A DNA stretch of 8,777 bases from CAZXNF01 sp050741255 (GTDB lineage Bacteria; Pseudomonadota; Gammaproteobacteria; Burkholderiales; SG8-41). The DNA is taken from NCBI GenBank assembly GCA_050741255.1, contig JBOIEQ010000172.1, forward strand, positions 1 to 8,777, read 5' to 3'. A program made the translations under genes and the position numbers. Below are positions 1 to 6,101 of this stretch, one piece after another; position 1 is the stretch's first letter, and the number at the start of each line of letters is the position of its first letter. The notes beneath the pieces were generated by a model that saw only the letters and a program-made list of their open reading frames with translations, was not told where the DNA came from and made no database searches.

Positions 1-55
1 GCCGGCAGCGGATCTCGATCGTTTCGTCGCGGCGCTGGCCGCGCACTATGCGTAG
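1..55 (+). CDS. 3' end of an unidentified gene (partial)
   Basis: An open frame entering from the left edge (codons from base 2) encodes about 17 residues ending in DRFVAALAAHYA, with a TAG stop at 53-55. The composition (alternating hydrophobic and charged residues, helical) looks like a genuine protein C-terminus, and the frame has the usual GC-rich third positions. The next gene starts at 48 inside it, so the stop overlaps the downstream start by 8 nt, which is typical of translationally coupled genes. Too little is present to name a family. Confidence 0.5.
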   Translation, partial: PAADLDRFVAALAAHYA

Positions 56-281
56 GGTGTGCGCCGGCGCGGCGCTGCTCTGCGGGCTGGCCGGCTGCAT
101 CACGCCGCCCGCGTACGTGCCGCCGGACGGCGTCGAACGCTACAAGGAATCCCACCTCGCGTGCATGAGCCTGATGTACGCGGTGCGCGACATCCACGGG
201 CCGCCGAGCTGGAACATTTACGGCTATTGCATGCGGCAGAAGGGCTATCCGCCGAAAGCGGACGAGTCCGCGCCGAGCTGA
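48..281 (+). CDS. Small putative lipoprotein, 77 aa
   Basis: The N-terminus is a short type II signal peptide: basic residues (MRR), a hydrophobic stretch, then the lipobox L-A-G-C with the lipidated cysteine at residue 17. The mature part is only about 60 residues. It holds a Pro-rich linker (PPAYVPPDG) and then a compact segment with two further cysteines, C39 (SHLAC) and C61 (YGYCMRQKGY), that could form a disulfide in the periplasm. The C-terminal pattern YxxCMxxKGY recurs in many small proteobacterial lipoproteins of unknown function. Position +2 is Ile, not Asp, so by the Lol rule outer-membrane sorting is expected. The ATG overlaps the preceding gene's stop by 8 nt, so the two are probably co-transcribed. 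No specific function can be assigned. Confidence 0.75.
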   Translation: MRRVCAGAALLCGLAGCITPPAYVPPDGVERYKESHLACMSLMYAVRDIHGPPSWNIYGYCMRQKGYPPKADESAPS

Positions 282-296
282 TGAAACCAACGGCCC

Positions 297-689
297 TCAG
301 TTCACGTCGAGCGCGTGCCGCTTCAACTCGGCCAGCGGCGCGATTTCCAGCGTCGCCTCGTGCGTCGAGGCCAGCACGACCGCCGGCGCGTGGCCGGCGT
401 CGTAGGCCTCCTTCCAGCGCGCGGCGCACAGGCACCACCGGTTGCCGGGCTGCAGGCCGGGAAAGCCGAAGGCCGGCACCGGCGTGCTGAGATCGTTGCC
501 GCGCGCCTTGGAGAACGCCAGGAATTCCTGCGTCATCTGCGCGCAGACCGTGTGCAGTCCCAGGTCGTCGGGACCGGTGCGGCAGCTGCCGTCGCGGTAA
601 AACCCGGTGACCGGGCCGCGCTCACCTTCGCAGCACGGCTTCAGCGGTTCGCCCAGCACGTTGCGCGGGAATTCGTTCTTCATGTCCAT
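297..689 (-). CDS. DUF2237 family protein
   Basis: This 130-residue protein matches the DUF2237 family almost end to end: NVLGEPLKPC near the N-terminus, VTGFYRDGSCRTG (27-39), a D-x-G-x-HTVCAQMT block (42-53), ARGNDLSTP (62-70), FGFPGLQPGNRWCLCAARW (74-92), and a final THEATLEIAPL segment. The family is short, soluble and of unknown biochemical function. Conserved cysteines (C19, C36, C49, C86, C88) suggest a metal-binding or redox role, but that is inference. Here a CC pair sits at 19-20, and the motif after GFYRDG reads SC, where other members as I recall them carry CC. It begins 10 bp after the Bug-type gene's stop, so it is probably the last gene of that operon. A second in-frame ATG two codons later (683) could be the true start; the upstream AGG at about 9 nt favours 689. 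It ends 15 bp from the convergent + strand lipoprotein. Confidence 0.9.
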   Translation of the reverse strand: MDMKNEFPRNVLGEPLKPCCEGERGPVTGFYRDGSCRTGPDDLGLHTVCAQMTQEFLAFSKARGNDLSTPVPAFGFPGLQPGNRWCLCAARWKEAYDAGHAPAVVLASTHEATLEIAPLAELKRHALDVN

Positions 690-699
690 CGCGCGCTGC

Positions 700-1680
700 C
701 TATTCCGCCTTGATGCCGGCGTCCTTGATCACCTTCGCGTACTTCGCGTTTTCCGCGCGGATGAACGCGCCGAACTCCTCGGGCGTGTTCGCCAGCGGAT
801 CGCCGCCCAGCGGCGCCAGGCGGTCGCGGATGCCGGGATCGGCGGCGGCGCGTTTCACGTCGGCCTGGATCTTCGCAATCACATCGGCGGGGGTGCCGGC
901 GGGGGCGAGGAAGCCGAACCACTGGGTGGACTCGAACTTCACGCCGGACTCGTTCATCGTCGGCACGTCCGGGATCGCCGCCGCGCGCTGCGCGGCGGTG
1001 ACTGCGATGCCGTGGAGGCGGCCGGACTTGATGTGCGGGATGACCGGCGCCAGGCCCAGGATCGCGGTCGGGATCTGGCCGCCGACGAGATCGGTGGTGG
1101 CCGGCGCGGCCCCTTTGTACGGTACGTGCAGGAGGTTGAAGCCCGCGTTGCGGTTCAGCCACTCGCCCGCGAGATGCTGCGTGCTGCCGGTGCCGCTGGA
1201 GCCGAACGGCAGTCCGCCCGCGGTGCGCTTCGACAGTGCGATCAGTTCCTTCACCGTCTTCACCGGCAGCGAGGCGTGCACGACGATGATGTTGGGGTAG
1301 GTCGCGGCGAGCGAAATCGGCGCCAGGTCCTTGAAGGCGTCATAGGGCATCTTCGCGTACAGCGCCGGGTTGAGCGCCACCTCGGCGGGCGAACACACCA
1401 GCAGGAGGTAGCCGTCCTTCGGCGCGCGTACGACGACCTCCGCGCCGATCATGCCGCTCGCGCCGGGCCGGTTCTCGATGATCACCGACTGTCCCCAGTA
1501 CTCGTTCAGCTTGAGGCCGAAGGCGCGCGCGGTGGTGTCGAGGCCGCCGCCGGCGGGGAAAGGCACGATCATGCGCACCGGCTTGGCCGGGAAGGCCTGG
1601 GCGTGCGCGCCGGCGGCGCACAGGCCCTGCGCGACCAGCACGGCCGCGGTCAGACGGAACAAGGCGGGCAAGGGGCCCAT
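700..1680 (-). CDS. Bug/TctC-family periplasmic solute-binding protein
   Basis: A 326-residue extracytoplasmic receptor of the Bug (Bordetella uptake gene) family, the solute-receptor class of tripartite tricarboxylate transporters. It has a Sec signal peptide (residues 1 to about 27, likely cleaved after AHA). The classic mature start PAKPVRMIVPFPAGGGLD (31-48) follows, whose GG-x-x-D loop contacts the carboxylate ligand in solved homologues. Then come RPGASGMIGAEVV (71-83), FGSSGTGSTQHLAGE (159-173), HVPYKGAAPATTDLVGGQ (185-202) and a Pro-rich AIPDVPTMNESG block (235-246). Length is normal. An open frame extends 20 codons upstream, but the start at 1680 is chosen because AGGAG lies 8 nt before it and the signal peptide begins there. 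No TctA/TctB membrane genes are in view, so it is an orphan receptor, common in Burkholderiales. It follows the small membrane protein by 28 bp. The ligand cannot be read from sequence; small carboxylates are usual. Confidence 0.95.
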   Translation of the reverse strand: MGPLPALFRLTAAVLVAQGLCAAGAHAQAFPAKPVRMIVPFPAGGGLDTTARAFGLKLNEYWGQSVIIENRPGASGMIGAEVVVRAPKDGYLLLVCSPAEVALNPALYAKMPYDAFKDLAPISLAATYPNIIVVHASLPVKTVKELIALSKRTAGGLPFGSSGTGSTQHLAGEWLNRNAGFNLLHVPYKGAAPATTDLVGGQIPTAILGLAPVIPHIKSGRLHGIAVTAAQRAAAIPDVPTMNESGVKFESTQWFGFLAPAGTPADVIAKIQADVKRAAADPGIRDRLAPLGGDPLANTPEEFGAFIRAENAKYAKVIKDAGIKAE

Positions 1681-1688
1681 GGCGCGCA

Positions 1689-1693
1689 CTCCT
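1689..1693 (-). promoter_or_regulatory. Ribosome binding site of the Bug-type gene
   Basis: AGGAG on the - strand, 8 nt before the ATG at 1680. It decides the start against the longer open frame that reaches back to 1740 inside the preceding gene. Confidence 0.75.
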
Positions 1694-1708
1694 GAAACGG
1701 GGGAGGCG

Positions 1709-2263
1709 CTACTGTAATCGTTCGTCGCGGGCGGCGGCAATGGCCGTGGTGCGCGGGAGGACGTTCATTTCCAGCAGGACGAACGCCGCGAGCCACAGCG
1801 CCGCGTCCCAGGCGTCGAACCACTCGCCGCGCCACGCCCACGCGCCCACCAGCACCGCCAGTCCCGCATAGAGCGTTCCCGCTGCGCGCGTGACGCCCGT
1901 GCGGTGCCGCGCGGCCCATGCGGGCTGCCGGACCTCGACTTCCAGCAGCAGCACGACCGCGATCCACAGCGCTGCGTTGGCCGCGTCCAGCCAGTCCGCG
2001 CTGCGCAGGTAGCCGACCTCCGCAAGGAGGATGCCGGCGAGGGCGACCAGGCGCAGACCGTCGAGCGCCCGGCGCCGGACCCCGTGCAGCCACGCCGGCC
2101 GGCGGGTTTCGAGGTCGAACATCAGGAGCAGCGCCAGCCAGGCCGCCGATTCCAGCGCTTCGGTGGATTCGCCGCGCCACGCGAAAACCGCGAGGTTGAC
2201 CGCGAGGGCGGCGAACAGTGCGCCTTTGACGACCGCCCACCCGCGAGGCGGGTCCTCAGCCAC
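1709..2263 (-). CDS. Membrane protein with three internal two-helix repeats
   Basis: A 184-residue hydrophobic protein of no recognised family. Three internal repeats are visible at about 16-58, 72-116 and 131-171. Each is a hydrophobic helix ending in an aromatic turn (FAWRGE, GYLRSAD, WAWRGE), then a short acidic linker with A/L-E or D-A, then a second helix of the form AAxWLAxxLLLE. Repeats 1 and 2 end in ExRxPAW or ExEVRQPAW; repeat 3 ends in EMNVLPR. This gives about six membrane segments, with an acidic residue at the end of each second helix (D50, E108, E165). The start is GTG at 2263, overlapping the symporter stop by 8 nt (GTGGCTGA), so translation is probably coupled. No Shine-Dalgarno is seen upstream. 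The Bug-type gene follows 28 bp later. Its position suggests an accessory to transport, but that is inference. Confidence 0.8.
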   Translation of the reverse strand: MAEDPPRGWAVVKGALFAALAVNLAVFAWRGESTEALESAAWLALLLMFDLETRRPAWLHGVRRRALDGLRLVALAGILLAEVGYLRSADWLDAANAALWIAVVLLLEVEVRQPAWAARHRTGVTRAAGTLYAGLAVLVGAWAWRGEWFDAWDAALWLAAFVLLEMNVLPRTTAIAAARDERLQ

Positions 2264-3686
2264 GCGCGGGGTGCGGGGACGGGGCGTAACGCTGTGGCAA
2301 CAGCGAGCCGATCAGCATGCCGGCGATCGACACGGCGAGCCCGATCAGTTGCGGCGGTACCGGGCTCGCTTCGCCGACCAGGATTTCGACCAGGATCCAG
2401 GAGGAGAGCCCGCCGAGGGTCGCCGCCAGCGCGCCCTGGGTGCTCGCCCGCTTCCAGAACGCGCCGAACACCAGCGGCACGAAGGCGCCCGCCAGCGTGA
2501 TCTTGTAGGCCGATTCGACCATCTTGAAGATCGACAATTCCGAATGCAGGGCGAAGGCCAGCACGATGCCGGTAAACACCACGAGGGTGCCGCGCATGAC
2601 CCACAGGAAGTGGCGATCGCTGATGCCGGGCACGCAGCCCTTCACGATGTTCTCCGCGAAGGTCACCGAGGGTGCCAGCAGCGTCGCCGAGGAGCAGCTC
2701 ATGATGGCCGAGAGCACCGCGCCGAAGAACAGCACCTGGGCCAGGAGCGGCATGCGCGTGAGCACCAGCGTGGGCAGGATCAGTTGCGAGTCCTTTTCCA
2801 GCAGGTCGCCGAAGACCTTGGGGTCGATCAGCGTGGCCGCGTAGGCGATGAACATCGGGACGAAAGTAAAGCAGAAGTAGATCGAGGCGCCGAGCACCGA
2901 ACCCCAGACGGCGATCCGGGCGCTACGGGCGGAGGTGATGCGCTGGAACACGTCCTGCTGCGGCACCGAGCCCAGCATCATCGTGACGCCGGCGCCGAGG
3001 AAGGTCACCCACAGCCACGGGTCCGCCGGCGGAAAGAAGTCGAGCTTGCCAGCATCCGCCGCATGCTGCACCACCGGGCCGACGCCGCCGGTCATGCCGC
3101 TCACGAGCCAGCCGATGTAGAGCAGCCCGCCCATGCTCACCGACATCTGCACGAAGTCGAGGATGGCCACCGAGAACATGCCGCCGAAGGCGGTGTAGGT
3201 CAGCACGATCGCCGCGCCCAGCACCATGCCGAGCTCGGGACTGACCGCGCCGTCGGTGACGACGCTGAAGATGAGGCCGAGCGCCTTGATCTGTGCCGCG
3301 ACCCAGCCGAGGTAGGAGCCGACGATGCACAGCGACGTGATGACCTCCACCGTGCGGTTGTAGCGCAGGCGGTAGAAGTCGCCGACCGTCAGGATGTTGA
3401 GCTTGTAGAGCTGGGTCGCGAAGAAGAAACCGGCGATGACGAGGCACAGGGACGAGCCGAAGGGATCGGCCACCACGCCGCCCAGGCCTTCCTTGACGAA
3501 TTGCGCGGAAACACCGAACACCGCTTCCGCGCCGAACCAGGTGGCGAACACCGTGGCGGTGACCACCGGCAGCGGCAGACTGCGCCCGGCGACCGCGAAG
3601 TCCTTCACGTTGTGCACGCGGGTCGCGGCCCACAGGCCGATGGCCACGGACACCATCAAGTATGCGATGACGAACCAGATCAGCAT
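2256..3686 (-). CDS. Sodium:solute symporter family protein (SSS, TC 2.A.21)
   Basis: A 476-residue polytopic membrane protein with about 13 hydrophobic segments, the LeuT-fold layout of the SSS family that also contains PutP, PanF and ActP. Landmarks: an N-terminal helix, then the polar hinge DFAVAGRSLPLP (29-40); the discontinuous first core helix with ATVFATWFGAEAVFG (44-58); a GG-x-F-S-V-x-x-x-DFVQ block (168-180) matching the family's GG..(T)D..Q signature; MLGSVPQQDVFQRITSA (237-253); and the Ser/Thr-rich AVLSAIMSCSSATLL (323-337), the region that forms the Na2 sodium site in structures. The protein would import an organic solute with Na+ across the inner membrane; proline, pantothenate or monocarboxylates are known for the family, but the substrate is not readable here. 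The ATG at 3686 has no clear Shine-Dalgarno. It is the first gene after an 82-bp gap behind ubiB and overlaps the next gene by 8 nt. Confidence 0.93.
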   Translation of the reverse strand: MLIWFVIAYLMVSVAIGLWAATRVHNVKDFAVAGRSLPLPVVTATVFATWFGAEAVFGVSAQFVKEGLGGVVADPFGSSLCLVIAGFFFATQLYKLNILTVGDFYRLRYNRTVEVITSLCIVGSYLGWVAAQIKALGLIFSVVTDGAVSPELGMVLGAAIVLTYTAFGGMFSVAILDFVQMSVSMGGLLYIGWLVSGMTGGVGPVVQHAADAGKLDFFPPADPWLWVTFLGAGVTMMLGSVPQQDVFQRITSARSARIAVWGSVLGASIYFCFTFVPMFIAYAATLIDPKVFGDLLEKDSQLILPTLVLTRMPLLAQVLFFGAVLSAIMSCSSATLLAPSVTFAENIVKGCVPGISDRHFLWVMRGTLVVFTGIVLAFALHSELSIFKMVESAYKITLAGAFVPLVFGAFWKRASTQGALAATLGGLSSWILVEILVGEASPVPPQLIGLAVSIAGMLIGSLLPQRYAPSPHPARG

Positions 3687-3713
3687 GCGGCAGCAGGAAA
3701 GACGACTGCGCGA

Positions 3714-3719
3714 ATTCTA
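3714..3719 (-). promoter_or_regulatory. Candidate -10 box upstream of the symporter operon
   Basis: TAGAAT (five of six matches to TATAAT) on the - strand, 27 bp before the symporter ATG, in the AT-richest part of the ubiB-symporter gap. No convincing -35 hexamer lies 16-18 bp upstream, so this is a candidate only. It would make the symporter, repeat protein, Bug receptor and DUF2237 genes a unit separate from ubiB. Confidence 0.4.
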
Positions 3720-3768
3720 GCAACGAATGTTGCGGCGCAGCGAGTGCGCGTGGCGCGGTGGGAACCGT

Positions 3769-5301
3769 CTAGTGCAGGGCGAACCACAGTGCCCAGGCGG
3801 CGACGACCGCGCAGCCGCCCATGGCGACCGTCAGCGCGACGAGCCACCGCCGCTGGCGCCGCGCCCGCGCGGCGAGGCGCGCGAGTTCCGCCCGCAGGGG
3901 GGCGTCCCGGTCGGTGTCGAGGTACTGCCCGATGAGCTGCGGCAGCCGCGGCAGCAGCGCGGCCAGCGCGGGCCACTCGGTCCGCAGGCGCCGGAAGAGC
4001 CCCGGCAGGCCCACCTGCTCGGCCATCCACTTTTCCAGCAGCGGGCGCGCCGTCGACCACAGGTCGAGTTCGGGATCGAGGTCGCGGCCGAGGCCCTCGA
4101 TGTTGAGCAGGGTCTTCTGCAGCAGCACGAGCTGCGGCTGGACTTCCATGTTGAAGCGCCGCGCGGTGGAAAAGAGCCGCACCAGGACCTTGCCGAAAGA
4201 GATGTCCTTCAGCGGCCGGTCGAAGATCGGCTCGCACACCGCGCGGATCGCCACTTCGAATTCGTCGGCGCGCGTGTCGCGCGGCACCCAGCCCGATTCG
4301 ATGTGCACCTCGGCCACGCGCCGGTAATCGCGGCGGAAAAAGGCGTGGAAATTCTGCGCGAGGTAATTCTTGTCGCTGTCGGTCAGCGTACCCATGATGC
4401 CGAAGTCGAGCGCGACGTAGCGCCCTTCCGGCGTGACGAGGATGTTGCCGGGGTGCATGTCGGCGTGGAAGTAGCCATCGCGCAGGACCTGGGTGAAGAA
4501 GATCTCCACGCCGGCGCGCGACAGTGCCTTCAGGTCGACACCCTGCACGCGCAGCGCTTCCACCTGCGAGACCGGCGTGCCGTGCATGCGCTGCATCACC
4601 ATTACGCCGGTGGAACACCAGTCCCAGTAGACCTCGGGCACCAGCAGCAGCGGCGAATCGCGGAAATTGCGGCGCAGCTGCGCGCAGTTCGCGGCCTCGC
4701 GCATCAGGTCGAGTTCGTCCTCCAGGTGCTTGGCGAATTCGGCGATGACTTCGTGCGGCTTCAGCCGCCGGCCGTCCGCCCACAGCCACTCGATCAGGGT
4801 GGCCGCGCCGTGCAGCAGCGCGAGGTCCTCCGCGATGACCGCGGCGATGCCCGGCCGCAGGATCTTGACCGCGGCCTCCCGACCGTCCGGCAGTTGCGCC
4901 AGATGCACCTGCGCGACCGAGGCGCTGGCGACGGGCTCGGCGTCGAAGCGGCGGAACACCTGCTCGAGCGGCTTGCCGTATGCGCGTTCCAGCGTGGCGC
5001 GCGCTTCCGCCGCCGGAAACGGCGGCACGTGGTCCTGCAGTTTGGCAAGTTCGTCGGCGATGTCGGTCGGCAGCAGGTCGCGCCGCGTCGACAGCATCTG
5101 GCCGAACTTGACGAAGATCGGGCCCAGCGCTTCCAGCGCCTCGCGCAGCCGCTGCGCGCGCGGTGTCGTCGGCCGGCGGCGGCGCCACGGCGCGAGCACG
5201 CGCAGGCCCGCCCGCACGCCGCGCACGCGCTCGTGGCCGAGGAAGAATTCGTCGAGCTCGAAACGCAGCGCAACGATGATGATGCGGAACAGCCGGAACA
5301 T
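3769..5301 (-). CDS. ubiB: UbiB, ubiquinone biosynthesis regulatory kinase/ATPase
   Basis: A 510-residue member of the UbiB/Coq8/ADCK atypical kinase family, needed for ubiquinone biosynthesis and acting at the inner membrane. The family-specific KxGQ motif is present (FVKFGQMLSTRRDLLP; K65, G67, Q68). An Ala-rich nucleotide loop (VASASVAQVHLA, 124-135) replaces the usual kinase Gly loop. The catalytic Lys is in EAAVKILRPG (K146). The catalytic loop is FHADMHPGN (278-286; D281, N286) and the metal-binding DFG is at 299-301. All key residues are intact. The C-terminus has one clear hydrophobic segment (about 486-507) that should anchor it; E. coli UbiB is longer (546 aa). The start MFRLFRIIIVALRFEL is typical of the family. 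No Shine-Dalgarno precedes the ATG. It is separated from ubiJ by three lipoprotein genes, whereas the two lie adjacent in E. coli. There is a 92-bp gap upstream and an 82-bp gap downstream. Confidence 0.97.
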   Translation of the reverse strand: MFRLFRIIIVALRFELDEFFLGHERVRGVRAGLRVLAPWRRRRPTTPRAQRLREALEALGPIFVKFGQMLSTRRDLLPTDIADELAKLQDHVPPFPAAEARATLERAYGKPLEQVFRRFDAEPVASASVAQVHLAQLPDGREAAVKILRPGIAAVIAEDLALLHGAATLIEWLWADGRRLKPHEVIAEFAKHLEDELDLMREAANCAQLRRNFRDSPLLLVPEVYWDWCSTGVMVMQRMHGTPVSQVEALRVQGVDLKALSRAGVEIFFTQVLRDGYFHADMHPGNILVTPEGRYVALDFGIMGTLTDSDKNYLAQNFHAFFRRDYRRVAEVHIESGWVPRDTRADEFEVAIRAVCEPIFDRPLKDISFGKVLVRLFSTARRFNMEVQPQLVLLQKTLLNIEGLGRDLDPELDLWSTARPLLEKWMAEQVGLPGLFRRLRTEWPALAALLPRLPQLIGQYLDTDRDAPLRAELARLAARARRQRRWLVALTVAMGGCAVVAAWALWFALH

Positions 5302-5329
5302 GGCGGGGGCCGGAGAAGGCCGGGGCCGC

Positions 5330-5335
5330 AGTATA
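5330..5335 (-). promoter_or_regulatory. Candidate -10 box upstream of ubiB
   Basis: TATACT on the - strand, 28 bp before the ubiB ATG, in the 92-bp gap after the last lipoprotein gene. It matches the -10 consensus at five of six positions, but no -35-like hexamer is found at the right distance and there is no TGn extension. If real, ubiB can be transcribed independently of the lipoprotein genes. Confidence 0.33.
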
Positions 5336-5359
5336 GCGAATCAGTCCCGCCGCCCCGCC

Positions 5360-5374
5360 GCGGGCGGTGCCCGC
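5360..5374 (-). other. GC-only hairpin between lipoprotein L1 and ubiB
   Basis: A perfect 6-bp stem (GCGGGC / GCCCGC) with a 3-nt loop lies 19 bp after the L1 stop codon. It is not followed by a T tract, so it is not a canonical intrinsic terminator. It could stabilise the 3' end of the lipoprotein mRNA or be chance in very GC-rich DNA. Confidence 0.3.
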
Positions 5375-5393
5375 TGACCGGGCGCCCGCCGCG

Positions 5394-6101
5394 TCAGCGT
5401 TGCGCGACCGGTTCGGTGGCGGGCAGCAATTCGTAGACGAGCCAGTCCCCGCGCTGGTACAGCGGTTCCGCGCCCCACGCCATCATGAAGAGAATTTTGC
5501 GTTGCCACCGCGACTCGTGGCGCACGATGCGGCCGGGCGCCGGGGCGTACCACAGGTCCTCGGTGATCTCGCTCTGGCCGTACTCGCGGTCGAAGTTGCC
5601 GCCCCAGGTGACGCGGCGGATCCGGATCGCGTCGAACTCGCCCGCCGGTACCTTGACGCGCTCCCAGCCGCGCACCCAGCCCTGCACGGTCACGGTGTCG
5701 CCGCCGCTCGCCGCGGCCTCGCGCCCGGTGACACGTTCCTGCCACGACTGGCCCGCGGCGAGCGGGAAGACGAGCGCGGGATAGGCGGGGCTGAAGGTTT
5801 GCAGCCGGTCGTCCGCCAGCAGGTGCGTGATCCAGCGCAGGTCGGTCGTCAGCGTCCAGCGGCCGCTGCGCAGGCCGCTGGCCTCGATGACGAAGCGGTC
5901 CGCGGTGGATTCCACCACGCGCTGGCGCTCGACGCCGCGCGCTTCCTTCGAGTAGCCGCTGGAGACGCGGTAGGCCCACTGGTCGCCCACGCGCGGCGCG
6001 GGCGGCGCCTCGACGCGCGTGACGCCGCCGGGGCCGGTCGTCTGGCCCGCGCAGCCGGCCAGCGCGAGCAGCAGCGCCGCGGCCGCTGCCCGGCTTTTCA
6101 T
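5394..6101 (-). CDS. Lipoprotein L1, third of three tandem paralogues
   Basis: A 235-residue putative lipoprotein. The signal peptide MKSRAAAAALLLALAGC has the lipobox LAGC, with lipid attachment at C17 and Ala at +2, predicting outer-membrane sorting. After a GPGGVTRVEAP linker comes a beta-rich domain shared with the two neighbouring genes: GDQWAYRVSSGYS (39-51), RVVE (61-64), FSPAYPALVFPLAAGQ (103-118), VTVQGWVRGWER (137-148), VPAGEFDAIRIRRVT (151-165), WGGNF, GQSEITEDLWYAP (175-187), GRIVR (190-194) and GDWLVYELLPA (218-228). The VPAGEFDAIRI...E-WYAP-x-x-GR-x-VR pattern resembles the DUF3108/TapB-like group of periplasmic beta proteins; this is from memory. Function is unknown. The ATG overlaps the L2 stop (ATGA). 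The start at 6101 is chosen over the longer open frame because the signal peptide begins there and upstream sequence is L2 in another frame. It resembles L3 more than L2 in its C-terminal third. Confidence 0.88.
   Translation of the reverse strand: MKSRAAAAALLLALAGCAGQTTGPGGVTRVEAPPAPRVGDQWAYRVSSGYSKEARGVERQRVVESTADRFVIEASGLRSGRWTLTTDLRWITHLLADDRLQTFSPAYPALVFPLAAGQSWQERVTGREAAASGGDTVTVQGWVRGWERVKVPAGEFDAIRIRRVTWGGNFDREYGQSEITEDLWYAPAPGRIVRHESRWQRKILFMMAWGAEPLYQRGDWLVYELLPATEPVAQR
5750..5797. repeat. 48-bp repeated block, L1 copy
   Basis: Segment coding for FSPAYP...LVFPLAAGQ in L1. It differs from the L2 copy (6475-6522) at 3 of 48 bases and from the L3 copy (7281-7328) at 7, counted by eye. 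Confidence 0.8.

Noticed and set aside
282..296. Bidirectional terminator between the convergent genes
   Set aside because: The gap is only 15 bp and has no inverted repeat or T tract.
607..1695. 362-codon + strand open frame opposite the Bug-type gene
   Set aside because: It is antisense to a full-length, motif-complete Bug receptor and starts inside the DUF2237 gene; composition is Arg/Gly/Ala-rich.
2031..3935. 634-codon + strand open frame opposite the symporter
   Set aside because: Its translation is low-complexity (His, Arg, Gln, Glu, Asp rich) with no fold signature. The - strand holds a clear SSS symporter with family motifs. This is an antisense shadow of GC-rich DNA.
3727..5436. 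569-codon + strand open frame opposite ubiB
   Set aside because: UbiB on the - strand has all catalytic motifs. The antisense translation is Arg/Gln/Ala-rich without domains.
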